Shown: positions 53,757 to 63,546, counted from the stretch's first letter. The stretch is 64,000 nt of DNA from Taibaiella helva (GCF_003545695.1 NZ_QUZZ01000015.1:62001-126000); one strand, 5' to 3'. Notes: generated by a model from the sequence alone, not told the origin. A program made the numbers and translations.

Positions 53757-54458
53757 CTACAGTCCAAGCTTTTCAAACAAGGATTGCTTGTAATTTTCCC
53801 CTACAGGGATATCCCCGGAAGACAAAATCAGCATATTTCCTTTTAACGCCTTAATCTTGGACAGGTTGACCAGGTAGGAGCGATGGACACGCCGGAACTT
53901 GTTTGCAGGCAGCATTTCCTCCAGCGCTTTGAGGTGCATCGAAACGAAGTGCCTGGTTTCCCCCTCGCAGAATATCCGGCAAAAATCTCTTTCAGCCCTT
54001 ATAAAGCCGATATCTGCGTGCTCAATTCGTATCCATTTAGCATCCTGCCTGACGAATATATGGTTGGGTGAATCCTGCACCGGCTGTGGAAGATGAAGCG
54101 CTTTCCGTTCTATTGCTTTTTGTACCGCCTGGTAAAACCGTTCAAAAACAATAGGTTTCAGCAGGTAGTCAACCGAGTTGAGCTCGAATCCTTCCAGTGC
54201 AAAATGCGCATGGGCCGTAGTAAAGATAACCAGAGGCGGCCTGCGCAAAGATCTCAGGAACGCCGTTCCGGTAATGGCCGGCATCTGGATGTCCAGAAAG
54301 ACGAGGTCGATGCTGGCTTCGTGAAGCGCGTTATAGGCTTCCGTCGCATCCCTGCATTTTTTTACAAGCAGCACTTCAGGGATCCTTTCGATATAGCTTT
54401 CGAGCAGGTTCCTTGCAATCGGCTCGTCATCAACGATAAGGCAGTTAAGTTTGGTCAT
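53757..54458 (-). CDS. LytTR-family response regulator
   Basis: The 233-aa protein has a receiver domain (acidic pocket LIVDDEP, phospho-acceptor IDLVFLDIQMP, Lys in YLLKPIVFE) and a LytTR DNA-binding domain from HIFVRQDAKWIRIEHADIGF to IPVGENYKQSLFEKL. Its start overlaps the stop of the kinase gene by 4 nt. Unlike the system near 14 kb, no ABC transporter is next to it. Confidence 0.93.
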   Translation of the reverse strand: MTKLNCLIVDDEPIARNLLESYIERIPEVLLVKKCRDATEAYNALHEASIDLVFLDIQMPAITGTAFLRSLRRPPLVIFTTAHAHFALEGFELNSVDYLLKPIVFERFYQAVQKAIERKALHLPQPVQDSPNHIFVRQDAKWIRIEHADIGFIRAERDFCRIFCEGETRHFVSMHLKALEEMLPANKFRRVHRSYLVNLSKIKALKGNMLILSSGDIPVGENYKQSLFEKLGL

Positions 54459-55564
54459 AGCCGGATGATTAGGTTTACGGAATAGATACCATCTGAAGCC
54501 GAAGCTTCGTACCGGTAGTTGTTCTTGTAATAGAGCTCCAGCCTTTTCTTCAGGTTGCTGATGCCAATGCCTCCGGGTTCAGGCTGGCTCTGCCCGTCCC
54601 TTACACAATTCCTGATAGTAAACCTGAGCCAACCTTGTAGCAGGTCGATAAAGATGTCGATACAGGAATGCTCCGAATCACGGTTATGCTTAAAGGCATT
54701 GTCAATTAACGGCATCAGCAAAAGGGGAGCGATACGATAATCATTATGGTCAATATTGCACCTGAAATGCACCTTGGTTTCGTTCAGCCTTACCTTTTCC
54801 AGCTCGATGTAATCGTTCATGAGCTTCAGCTCACGTTCAACCGGCATCAGGTCTTCATTGGAATCGTATAGCGTATAGCGCAGCAGTTCGGAAAGCCTGG
54901 ACACCAGCCCTGCTGATTTCTCCTTTTCGCCGCTGAGAATAAGCCCGTAAATGTTGTTCATGGCATTGAACAGAAAATGCGGATTGAGCTGTGCCTTTAA
55001 AAAGCTGAACTCCAGCTGCAGATTGTCTCTCGCCAATTCGAGTGCGCGGATGTTGTTCCTGAATGCCTTGATGGCCATCTTTATGCTAAATGGAATACAA
55101 AGGGCGAACAGCAGGAAGATAGGCGTACCCAGGCCCAGAATCCTTGTCAATACGATGTTGATGAGCCCCCGGTCCAGGTAGGCAGCATATGCAGTATGTT
55201 CCTGGTGCAGCAGTCCGATACATGCCTTGCATGCACCGATGATCGACAGCTCAAAATAGGAATCCAGCACCGTATAGCAGGTCAATGCCACTACCAGCAA
55301 TATAAAGCAGAGGATATAGCGTTTTTTGGGCAGGGTTGCCGGAAGGATAAGGTAAACCGCAGTATAGTAGAACAGCGCTAAGGCAATCGTACCGGCCAAC
55401 GTCAGAAGCACATGGGTTTTCGTTGGCAATGCGCTGTACACGTTGAACGAAATGTGGGCAAGATAGAGCCTGGTTCCCAGAAGTACTGTCCAAAAGAGCA
55501 GGTGCAGGCTTACCCTTATCGCCCGCTTTGAATAGGCATATTCGATGGACGTTGAGGTCTGCAT
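54455..55564 (-). CDS. LytS-type sensor histidine kinase
   Basis: The 369-aa protein has four hydrophobic segments (residues about 20-170). The phospho-acceptor His lies in FLKAQLNPHFLFNAMNNIYG and the HATPase has LMPLIDNAFKHN (N-box). It is coupled to the response regulator by ATGA overlap. The gene starts close to a divergent CPBP protease gene across a gap of about 220 nt, so the two may share control. The signal is unknown. Confidence 0.92.
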   Translation of the reverse strand: MQTSTSIEYAYSKRAIRVSLHLLFWTVLLGTRLYLAHISFNVYSALPTKTHVLLTLAGTIALALFYYTAVYLILPATLPKKRYILCFILLVVALTCYTVLDSYFELSIIGACKACIGLLHQEHTAYAAYLDRGLINIVLTRILGLGTPIFLLFALCIPFSIKMAIKAFRNNIRALELARDNLQLEFSFLKAQLNPHFLFNAMNNIYGLILSGEKEKSAGLVSRLSELLRYTLYDSNEDLMPVERELKLMNDYIELEKVRLNETKVHFRCNIDHNDYRIAPLLLMPLIDNAFKHNRDSEHSCIDIFIDLLQGWLRFTIRNCVRDGQSQPEPGGIGISNLKKRLELYYKNNYRYEASASDGIYSVNLIIRL

Positions 55565-55782
55565 GAGATAAATATCAGCTTTTCCCTTTGGTGCAGCAAA
55601 TAATAACGACAGTTAGCCTGGAATCGCCGACCAAACCCGGCAATTGACCGACAAACGCTTTTTGCGACGGACATATTTCCCTTATTGCCGGAACAGGGGT
55701 GTCTGCCTGTTTCTTTTACTGGTCTGCCGATTAAAGTTGCAGGTGCGCCTTAAGTTGATCTATTTGCAGAAAATCAATAGGC

Positions 55783-56562
55783 ATGAAAGCAATAAAATCT
55801 TTATTATCTCCCTGGATGAAGGTATTGGTCTATTTCCTTATTTTATGGTCAGCCACAGCTGTTGCGGGAACAGTTCCAATGCTCAATGATTTCCTGTTTT
55901 TTTTCCTTGTCGCCCTTTTTTTAAGTTGGGTATTCCTTAAGGCAGAAAACAGCACACTTTCTTCGTTAGGATTTTGGCCAAAGGATAGAACAGCTGCGCG
56001 AAATTTTTTGAAAGGCCTTGGCATTGGAATAGCCATGCTGCTCGTCACCTTCGTCCTTACTGTTTGGCTGACACAGGACGGTTGGAAAATAAGCACCCAT
56101 GTTGATCCTGTTTTTATCGTCATCACTTTTTTAGGATGCCTGTGGTCTGCATTTGTACAAGAGTTCATTTTCAGGGGGTATCCTTTCCAGGAGCTGCTGA
56201 GGAACTACAGGGTATGGATTGCTCAGCTGCTGATCGCTCTGCCTTTCGGGTTGATGCATGTCAGCCGCGGCATGCCGGCCGAACAAATCACTATGGTTAT
56301 GTTTTCCACCGGAACAGGCTCCGTCCTGTTTGGTCTGGCATTCATAAAGTCGGGAGACCTGATGTTCCCTATTGGCCTTCACCTGGGCTGGAACTATGCA
56401 CAGGAACTGATTCCACGCACAGCCGGGGGACAGATAAATGCATTAGTTGTTTTCAAAGAAAGTCACAAGGACTATAATGCGTTCCTCCTGTTATTGCCAT
56501 ATTTTTTTGTAATGATCGTCACGATTATTTTAATCCGGAAATTCCCTTTCCCGCGGCGTTGA
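55783..56562 (+). CDS. CPBP family intramembrane protease-like protein
   Basis: The 259-aa protein has about seven hydrophobic segments. The CPBP motifs are present: SAFVQEFIFRGYPFQELLRN, where Gln replaces the usual first Glu of the E-E pair, then QLLIALPFGLMHVSR (His) and LHLGWNYAQEL (His/Asn). CPBP enzymes cleave membrane-bound prenylated or signalling peptides, and in gram-positive bacteria also act in bacteriocin self-immunity. The Glu-to-Gln change may reduce activity. It is divergent from the LytS gene. Confidence 0.82.
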   Translation: MKAIKSLLSPWMKVLVYFLILWSATAVAGTVPMLNDFLFFFLVALFLSWVFLKAENSTLSSLGFWPKDRTAARNFLKGLGIGIAMLLVTFVLTVWLTQDGWKISTHVDPVFIVITFLGCLWSAFVQEFIFRGYPFQELLRNYRVWIAQLLIALPFGLMHVSRGMPAEQITMVMFSTGTGSVLFGLAFIKSGDLMFPIGLHLGWNYAQELIPRTAGGQINALVVFKESHKDYNAFLLLLPYFFVMIVTIILIRKFPFPRR

Positions 56563-56613
56563 GATACACTTTGGCGGTATACTACAGCCGGCGCGGACTT
56601 GTATTGCCTCTAA

Positions 56614-57048
56614 TTATCCGTTATAACCGGGGTCGAACTCTATAATCCATTCAATACCGTATTTATCTCTGAACATGCCGGCATAGGTACCCCAGGGACT
56701 GTCGCCGATAGGTCCTTCAACCGTGCCGCCTGCGGATAATCCGTTGAATATTTGCTCTGCTTCTTCGCGGCTTTCAGCAGCAACATGTATTTTAGACCGG
56801 TTCTCGTTTTCGTCTACCCGACCCATAAATCCGGGGACGTCATTGGCGATGAGCACATTGTTTTTGCCAACAGGCAGACATATGTACATGATCTTGTTTG
56901 CATCGCCTTCTGCGATCGGGAATTCATTGCCCGCGAGATCTTTGAAACGGACAATCTTTGTAAACGCTCCACCAAAAACGGATTTGTAAAAGGTGAATGC
57001 TTCTTCGGCATTGCCGTTGAAATTGATCCAGGGATTAATTGCTCTCAT
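56614..57048 (-). CDS. VOC family protein, PhnB-like
   Basis: The 144-aa protein shows NPWINFNGNAEEAFTFYKSVF at the start and GDSPWGTYAGMFRDKYGIEW near the end, the two halves of a VOC/PhnB-type dimer fold. Function is not known. It is convergent with the CPBP gene and divergent from the DinB gene. Confidence 0.88.
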   Translation of the reverse strand: MRAINPWINFNGNAEEAFTFYKSVFGGAFTKIVRFKDLAGNEFPIAEGDANKIMYICLPVGKNNVLIANDVPGFMGRVDENENRSKIHVAAESREEAEQIFNGLSAGGTVEGPIGDSPWGTYAGMFRDKYGIEWIIEFDPGYNG

Positions 57049-57129
57049 AAAGATGGTTTAATAGTGTCAAATTTCCTGTTTCTTTCGTTATTTCTCCCGA
57101 AATTACATCATTCAATTAAGATCAATGTC

Positions 57130-57636
57130 ATGATGGAGTCCTTTGAGGCATATAAAAAACGTATCCTGGACTATGTAAAAGGGAGGAATCCCCTGGAGCT
57201 GCAGGCGCAAATGCCGGATATCCTTGAATCCCTGCTAAAAAGCATTCCGGCTGAAAGATTGCTGATCAATCCCTCGCCTGGGAAATGGTCTGTTACAGAA
57301 ATCGTAGCACACCTTGCCGATGATGAATTGGTGGGTGCATATCGGATACGTACCATCCTCAGCAGGCCGGGAACCGATATACAGGCGTTCGATCAGGCGG
57401 AATGGGCTATCAGGGGAAAATATCAGAAAATACCGGTAGCCGACTCTTTGGCATTGTTTAGACGTTTGCGACAGGCCAATATACAATTGTTCGGCTTGCT
57501 GGAACCGGCGCAATGGGATTATTATGGTATTCATGCGGAACGCGGTATAGAAAGCATACGCGATATTGCATTATACTACGCAGGGCATGATATCAATCAT
57601 TTGATGCAGATCAAAGAGATGCTTAAAGATGCTTAG
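57130..57636 (+). CDS. DinB family protein
   Basis: The tandem ATGs at 57130/57133 give 168 aa; the open frame further 5' overlaps the VOC gene on the other strand. It is a four-helix DinB protein: metal ligands can be His in KWSVTEIVAHLADDELVGA and the C-terminal ALYYAGHDINHLMQIKEML. DinB proteins are thiol-dependent or metal-dependent transferases of unknown substrate. Confidence 0.88.
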   Translation: MMESFEAYKKRILDYVKGRNPLELQAQMPDILESLLKSIPAERLLINPSPGKWSVTEIVAHLADDELVGAYRIRTILSRPGTDIQAFDQAEWAIRGKYQKIPVADSLALFRRLRQANIQLFGLLEPAQWDYYGIHAERGIESIRDIALYYAGHDINHLMQIKEMLKDA

Positions 57637-57711
57637 GCGTTGTCAATAAAATAAACAACCGCCCCTGGTGCTCAAAAAAGCTGCTGCAGCGGCATATATA
57701 AACGAAAAAAA

Positions 57712-57727
57712 GCATTCCTGAGAATGC
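57712..57727 (-). terminator. Minus-strand terminator with no minus-strand gene upstream
   Basis: GCATTC and GAATGC pair around CTGA. The A-run at 57705-57711 becomes a T-run on the minus strand, so the hairpin is oriented to end minus-strand transcription, yet the nearest upstream minus-strand DNA has no gene. It may be a leftover of a lost gene or may weakly terminate the DinB transcript. Confidence 0.5.
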
Positions 57728-57751
57728 CTGTGCGCGCCTTGGGGTATTTGA

Positions 57752-57976
57752 GTTTTAAAATTTAGCGGCTCGGTTAAGGCGCAGTTGGGAAACAAGGGCT
57801 ATTTGCTTCAAATTCATGGTTCCAGTTCTCCAAGCCTTAATGCTCGTTGTCACGCTAAGCTAAGAACTTACTTCAAGGATGGCTTAATGTCATTTGGTGT
57901 TCCCTCTTCTGCAGCCAACAATATATATGGCAATCCCAACGTGCCAACAGGTTTTACTATGTTTCGGGAAGCATGA
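57752..57976 (+). pseudogene. 3' fragment of a hypothetical gene
   Basis: The frame is open from 57752 (after a TGA) to the stop at 57976, about 74 codons. The only early start is TTG at 57785. The protein part includes LQIHGSSSPSLNARCHAKL and FGVPSSAANNIYGNPNVPTG, unlike any family I know. It has no proper start or promoter, so it looks like the tail of a gene otherwise lost. Confidence 0.4.
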
Positions 57977-58036
57977 CGCCAGTTGATGATGACTAGTCCT
58001 AAAAATCGATACAGGATTAAAGAAAAACCAAGAAAA

Positions 58037-58064
58037 GGGCTGTCTGGAAAAATACAGGCAGCCC
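58037..58064. terminator. Hairpin ahead of the lone response regulator
   Basis: GGGCTGTCTG and CAGGCAGCCC form a 10-bp stem (one G-U) with an 8-nt loop, with TTTT available on the minus strand side and CTCTTTG on the plus side. Confidence 0.55.
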
Positions 58065-58209
58065 CTCTTTGTTTGTTTTCATGGTTTATCTCTATATCGC
58101 TATAAACCATTTCGCTTTGTGGTCACCTTGTAGGGTGAAAATAGCTGTAAGCACAAGAGGGATTGATTCTGTCGGCAAAAAAAGCTGGTATTTTTATAAA
58201 AAAGTGAAA

Positions 58210-58848
58210 ATGGTAAGCGTTAGCGTCATTGATGACAATAAAATGATTCGGGACAGCATAACCCAATTGCTCGCCTTACACCGTGACGAGTTTGAAACCG
58301 CTGGTGTATATGAATCTGCGGTTGCTTTCCTGAATAGCTTGATCATCCGGAATCCGGGTCAGATACATATTCTGTTGCTTGATATTGGTCTGCCGCGCTT
58401 GTCTGGACTTGACGCTATTCCCCTTATACTCGAGAAGGTGCCAGACATCAATATCGTTATGCTCACCACTTATGAAGAGGAAGACGTAATCTTGAAAGCA
58501 CTGTGCTCGGGGGCTTACGCCTATATTTCCAAACGATCAGGTCTGGATGATATTATGGCAGCATTGCGTATTGTAGCAACGGGTGGGTCTTACATGTCGC
58601 CGTCCATCGCCCGCGAGATTGTCAATCACCTGATGGGTGGACATGTCAGTAAAGCCTCCATACTTAGTGAAAGACAAAGAGAGATACTTCAAAAGCTGGT
58701 GGATGGGAAGAGCTATCAGACTATAGCTTCTGAACTCTTTCTTTCAGTAGAAACGACTCTGTATAGTATAAAAAAAATATACAAAGTTTTGCACGTTAAT
58801 AATAAAACGGAAACTATTGCGCAATATCTACGTGGCTTTATCCATTAA
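58210..58848 (+). CDS. NarL/LuxR-type response regulator without a kinase
   Basis: The ATG at 58210 gives 212 aa. The receiver domain has VSVIDDNKMIRDSI (acidic pocket), ILLLDIGLPRLSGLDAIP (phospho-acceptor), and Lys in YISKRSGLDDI. The C-terminal HTH is LSERQREILQKLVDGKSYQT with FLSVETTLYSIKKIYKVL. No histidine kinase is adjacent, which is unusual for this family in Bacteroidota, where such regulators are paired with TPR kinases. The DNA is richer in AT than average. Confidence 0.9.
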   Translation: MVSVSVIDDNKMIRDSITQLLALHRDEFETAGVYESAVAFLNSLIIRNPGQIHILLLDIGLPRLSGLDAIPLILEKVPDINIVMLTTYEEEDVILKALCSGAYAYISKRSGLDDIMAALRIVATGGSYMSPSIAREIVNHLMGGHVSKASILSERQREILQKLVDGKSYQTIASELFLSVETTLYSIKKIYKVLHVNNKTETIAQYLRGFIH

Positions 58849-59555
58849 AATGTAGGCTGCATTACGCTGATTCATATGGCAAGTATTGCTATTTTTGCGT
58901 AAAACTGTATTTATACATTGCTTTTAAAGCTTGATTTCCTGCTAGCAACATTGCTGTTTCCGGCTTATCCTCTTTTGGCACAAGGATCAGGATTCGTATG
59001 TGCGCCACCGACCTGTTTGTTTAGCAACTTTCCTGTCAGAGCTAGCAATATTTTATCGAATGTTCTCTTAAAGGTAATCAGGCTTACGGGAATCGTAGTT
59101 CCTGACATCACTGGATCGGCCCATTGGCATTCTGAGAAATAGCCGGATCGGGCAAAGCATTGGTGTTATTTGGCTTGAGCTGCCACAGTTGCTTCAGTAA
59201 TCTGCACTGCCCCCTTACACTTAAAACTACGGTAAGTACCCCTAAATCCAGATAGTCGTAAATTAGAGCTTTCTAATTTCTTTGTGTCTATAAATCCTGG
59301 AGCCGAAAACAAAAATTAATCAAACCTGTCAGATTAAGTATTAGCGATTACACATTAAATACCTACGCAGCCATAGCACCTTCCCATATCGAACGTTCCA
59401 AAAAAATTGGAGGCGACTAAAAAATAGCACTCTACTTTTTAGTCGCCTCCAAATAAACCAGGCCAGAAAAGGGTTTCAACCAATTTTAAGCACCATCTTT
59501 GGCCACATTGTCTAAAAGAAAGGAATCGTATTAAGTTGGTTCCGGAAACATCCGG
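58849..59555. other. AT-rich intergenic region with a strong hairpin
   Basis: About 700 nt without a clear gene. At 58918-59142 there is a TTG-started frame (LLKLDFLLATLLFPAYPLLAQ) that resembles the signal peptide of a lost secreted protein. A perfect 17-bp hairpin lies at 59407-59452. No other structure was recognised. Confidence 0.5.
59407..59452. terminator. Strong bidirectional hairpin
   Basis: TTGGAGGCGACTAAAAA at 59407-59423 and its exact complement at 59436-59452 form a 17-bp perfect stem with a 12-nt loop; A-runs and T-runs are built into the stem. It lies 104 nt past the stop of the T9SS adhesin fragment on the minus strand and probably terminates it. Confidence 0.75.
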
Positions 59556-60665
59556 CTATTTTACCTTGATTACCTTTGTCCAGTATTTCTTTTTCCTATC
59601 CCTATCAATGAGATTGATATAGTAAGTGCCATTTGTATAAGCCGTAAGATCAATCTCAACCTGATGACCTTTAACTTCTCGAGTAGTCAGAATTCGTCCT
59701 TCTGGTGTTAACAACTGTATTTGATCTCCATCTGATAGTTCGCGAATAGTAATCCTACTATTTGTAGGATTAGGGAACACCTCAATATCCTTATTTTTAC
59801 AATCAATCATCACAGGCAACACTCGGCTATAGCTGTAACGGCTATCAATGTCCAGCATTTTAAGGCGATAATAATGTTTACCAGGAGCAGGGTTTGTTTG
59901 TTTATACACATATGATGTCACATTATCAGTATACTGCAATATTGCTATCTTTTGATAGCTGGCGCCATCTCGGCTCTCTTCAACCTCGAACCGGTCAAAG
60001 CCAATAGCGTCTGCAATTGCCCATTTAAGTAATATTTCGTTGCATTCGTTCGGCAATGCCACGAAATGCAGCAATGTTAATGGCAGTGGGGTTGTCCAAT
60101 TAACAGTATATGTAGCCGGAACCCCTTGCAGGCCTGCAGCATCAATAAAAGTATAATTGAATACTATAGATGTAGTGCCTGAAGCAATGTCTGAATAGGA
60201 AAGCAATGAAGGGTCGAAACCGGTGATTTGCTGGTTAAGGGTTACTGCAAGGCCGTTGTATAGCACGACAGCATTAGTTGGCAACTGGGTGATCACAATG
60301 GTATTGGCATTGCCGAGACTACCATCTTCAGGATCACTTCCCTCAACGTCCTGGCTAATAGTGCCTGCCGGAATAACCGCACTGGTCGGACTGCCGATCG
60401 TCTGCGTTTGCGAATTTGACACAGGGGGGCGCTCTATGCCGAAGTTAATGTCTGTTATTGCAGTAGTGGTTATTGTTACGGAGGTAAGGCCGTTGCCAGG
60501 GGTGGCGTCTGTGGAGCTCACATGCTGATAACCCGCTGGTGGCGCTACGCCAACTACATAGTTGCCAGGTATCTGGCCGGGGAAGCTATAGTTGCCATTG
60601 GCATCAGTAGTAGCGGTGGCCAGCACCGTAGTACCGTTGGCAGCATACAGGGTCACGGTAGCCGA
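59556..60665 (-). pseudogene. 3' end of a large T9SS adhesin (SdrD-B and sorting domain), 5' end missing
   Basis: The frame from about 60665 to the stop at 59556 encodes [15 protein letters not shown] and [18 protein letters not shown], which are the second half of an SdrD B-like repeat, then [10 protein letters not shown] cadherin-like/PKD module follows, with [20 protein letters not shown]. The last 75 residues ([18 protein letters not shown] to YWTKVIKVK) are the T9SS type A tail. There is no signal peptide or start; such adhesins begin far upstream. At 60.66 kb the sequence joins the truncated gene 60604-62646 on the same strand, so the missing 5' part is replaced. The fragment is richer in AT than the gene it joins. 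Confidence 0.82.
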
Positions 60666-62646
60666 TATTGAAATGATGGTTCTCGAACAGATCGGTAAAG
60701 CCGCCGCTGGCCATAGCGCCTACGCTAGGAAACTTGAAGGTGCCCAGGTAAGCCTGGAAAGGCTGGTAGCGGTTGATGTAATAATCGTTGTTGATCTGCG
60801 CTGAAAAGTAGGCGCTGTATAGCTGTAGCAGATAGGGACGAACTTTCTTTCGGGTATAGGCCAGGGCTTTCCTGGTGCTGTCTTTTTGCAGGTGCGCCTT
60901 TGCTTTGGCGTCTCCGGGGCTCAGCAACTTGCCGAGGAAGGACGGCGTTTCCCTTCCATCGATCTCTCTGAGCAGGGCAGCAAGGCTGTCGCGCCGTTTC
61001 TGTGCGGCCAGGTAGTCCTTCAGCCAGGGGCTTTGCCCGGTTGGTGCTGTGGGCCATACCTGCGGCGGAATATCGCTCTGCGTATCCCGGTGTACCTTGC
61101 CGCCCAGCGTACTGGTCAGCGCCAGCCGCTCATCCGGTAGCCAAGCCGGGTCTTGCCAGCGGACATAGGCCGAGTCCAGCAGCAACAGGTGGTCACCTGT
61201 TTTCGCAGCGCCGTTTTCATCGCCAAGAGGTTTATAGTATATTCCATAGGGACGGGCCAGGGTATCCTTATGGTACAGGCTGTCGGCGGGGTAGCCCGAG
61301 CGGTAGACGAGCATACGACCGGGCAACAGGGCCGCTTCGGTATGATCGGCAGTGCCAGAGGTTAATGGTGTATAGCGCAGCCGCGCGGCATCGAACCAGA
61401 CGATATCGCTGCGCCCCCTGCGGTAGGCGGAGAGCAGGAAGCGGTCACGTTCTGCGGCATCGAGGGTGCCGGCTCCGTCCAGGCCATACAGGGTGCGGTC
61501 GTCACGATACTGCCCCCGCAGGTCGTAATGTTCCAGTTTCATTTTGCCTTTTACCGGCCGCAGCAGGTAGAGGCCACGGCTATCGCGCTGCCAGCCAATA
61601 AGCGGATACGGGTCGTCGCTATGGCTTTCCAGCCAGGGAGGCATCTGGTATAACGTAAAGGGCTTCAGGCGTTGTGTCGTATCATACAGGGCTTTGAGGT
61701 CGGCGAGATATACCAGTCGCTTATGGTCGCGCTGCAGCACGAAGGCTGCCTGCTGCCTGTCAGGGCTGTATTGCAAAGCCTGCAGCCGGCCTTTGTATTG
61801 CCGTTCAAGCCGGGCTGCGAGAGTATCAACGGGATGGTTGTCGTCTATACGCTGCCGGTAAAGGGCCAGGCATTGGCTGGTGAGCGTATCCATCCGGCGC
61901 TTAGTGACCAGGCGCAGGGCGCGGGCCAGGGTCTTGCCCTGGCGCAGCTGGAACAGGACTTGTTTCGTGGCATCCTCCTGGTAGCGTTGTCGCAGAAAGT
62001 TGCAGAAGGCCTGCCCGGCCTGTGCCAGCGCTTTATCCGCTACCTGCTGCCAGTCGCTGGGAGGCTGCTGCAGCACAGCGGCAAAGGCTTCTTCGTCGCC
62101 CAAAGGCCAGTCCTGGGCAAAGAAGCGGACGGCGCCCTGCTTGAACCAGGCAGGCCACAGAAGGCGGGCATTGGTGAGCTGCTCCTCCGCATCGCTTTTG
62201 AACTGTTCTTCCCAGCTCAGTCTTACCCAGGCTTCGGTCAGCTGCTGCCGGAAGGTCTCATACGAACCGCCGAAGGCAAGCAGTACCCGGTCCCCTTTCA
62301 GCTGTATCGTCGGAAAGGTCTGCAACTGGCCATCATTACGCCCGATATTGGATTCGTAGAGTTGGTCTATGGAGGGATAGAAGACCAGGTTGGGCTTGTT
62401 CTTCAGGGTGATGCCCATCTGCCGCTGCACGGCTTCTTTGATATCGGGCAGCTGCACCGAGGCAAAGCTGGCCAGGCTGTCGTAGCCGGCCGGGAAGTAC
62501 AGGTGAAAGGCCTCCGTATGCAGGCTTTTCCAGGTATACTTATGGTACTGGAAGCGGTTATACACGGCCTGCTGCTGGGCACGGATCGCCGCAGGCAAAA
62601 GTGCCAGCCCAAGCAGGTATAGGATAAAATTTACGGGTCGTTTCAT
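60604..62646 (-). pseudogene. Propeller/outer-membrane protein (TolB-like), truncated at 60.66 kb
   Basis: The frame of 680 codons begins with a signal peptide (LYLLGLALLPAAIRAQQQ). The middle carries a propeller-like pattern (QYSPDRQQAAFVLQRDHKRL, IGWQRDSRGLYLLRP). From QLYSAYFSAQINNDYYINRY to [17 protein letters not shown] the sequence is the start of a surface-antigen (BamA/TamA-like) barrel, which normally runs on for 300 or more residues. At about 60655 it enters the adhesin fragment in the wrong frame and ends after 16 foreign residues ([16 protein letters not shown]). The barrel is lost, so the gene cannot be functional as is. Confidence 0.8.
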
Positions 62647-62667
62647 GGATCAGTCATAAGGCCGAGA

Positions 62668-63546
62668 TCACCTCCACCGTTTGCCGAGAGCCAAGCCAAC
62701 AAAGAAAGAAGCCTGGTAGGGATAGGCCTTGCGTTCGGCCATGATTTCGATCTTAGAAGTATAAAAAGCGGCATTGCCGCCGATCAAAATAGTTTTCACA
62801 AAGGCTTTCGGTTTCTCGGGTTCTATGGCAAAGGCCAGCTCGGCAAAGAGTCCTGGTATATATTTTATTTCACCCAGCCCCTTGCTCCATTTGCTGCCGC
62901 TCTGGATAAAGCCGGGTTGCAGGAAGTGTTCGGCGTTGGCGGCAGCATATCGCTCCGTCTGGATATGGGCTGCAGGATCTGGGGTATAATCAACGTAGAT
63001 CAGGTCGAGGTAATAGGGCTTCAGCAGGGCCAGCCCGGGTCCTGCGGTATAACGCAGGCTTACCGACAGGTTGCCGTCGAGCAGGGCCGGCAGCAGCATC
63101 TGCTCCCGGCCATAGCCCAATTGTATGGTATAAGCCGTGTTGATCTTGCCGAAGATATAGGCGGTACGGCGCCCCAGGCCGGGATACAGGTCACGGATCT
63201 GCTGCTGCCTGGCTTCCTTTTCGTGTTTGATCTCCGAGAACCAGAGCTGCCACAGCACTTTCTTGCCAGCGCTTTTCTGCATCACGTAGCTAAGCCCACC
63301 GCTCCAGCCATTGGTGTTCAGCCGGCCGGCCAATGACAACGCATGGTTAAAGTCCGGGTCCAGGCCCCATTCCTGGATATGCTGCTTCCATTGCTTAAGT
63401 TTGTTCGTTTTACGTCGCTGTCTTTCTTTAAAATTTTCTAGCTTATCCTTGCTCCAATCCCCAAAAATCGTCTGGGCGTGCAACGAGCACTTTGTGACAC
63501 ATAAAAAAACCGCAATTAAAATAAATCCAAATCGAGACATGGACAT
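62668..63546 (-). CDS. Outer-membrane protein of unknown function
   Basis: The 292-aa protein has a signal peptide (IAVFLCVTKCSLHAQ). A charged helix (ENFKERQRRKTNKLKQWKQH) precedes beta strands such as ALSLAGRLNTNGWSGGLSYV and a final SFFVGLALGKRW. It lies 21 nt upstream of the truncated TolB-like gene and its start overlaps the stop of the upstream secreted protein gene by one base (TAATG). The three genes form an operon read on the minus strand. Confidence 0.78.
   Translation of the reverse strand: MSMSRFGFILIAVFLCVTKCSLHAQTIFGDWSKDKLENFKERQRRKTNKLKQWKQHIQEWGLDPDFNHALSLAGRLNTNGWSGGLSYVMQKSAGKKVLWQLWFSEIKHEKEARQQQIRDLYPGLGRRTAYIFGKINTAYTIQLGYGREQMLLPALLDGNLSVSLRYTAGPGLALLKPYYLDLIYVDYTPDPAAHIQTERYAAANAEHFLQPGFIQSGSKWSKGLGEIKYIPGLFAELAFAIEPEKPKAFVKTILIGGNAAFYTSKIEIMAERKAYPYQASFFVGLALGKRWR

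Larger units (their letters stand above)
57637..58209. other. Intergenic region with a gene fragment and two hairpins
   Basis: This AT-rich gap holds the 3' piece of a gene (57752-57976), a minus-strand hairpin at 57712-57727 and a second hairpin at 58037-58064. No complete gene is seen. Confidence 0.55.

Noticed and set aside
61672-62622. Plus-strand frame of 316 codons opposite the TolB-like gene
   Set aside because: It is a shadow of the propeller gene and has no start context or motif.
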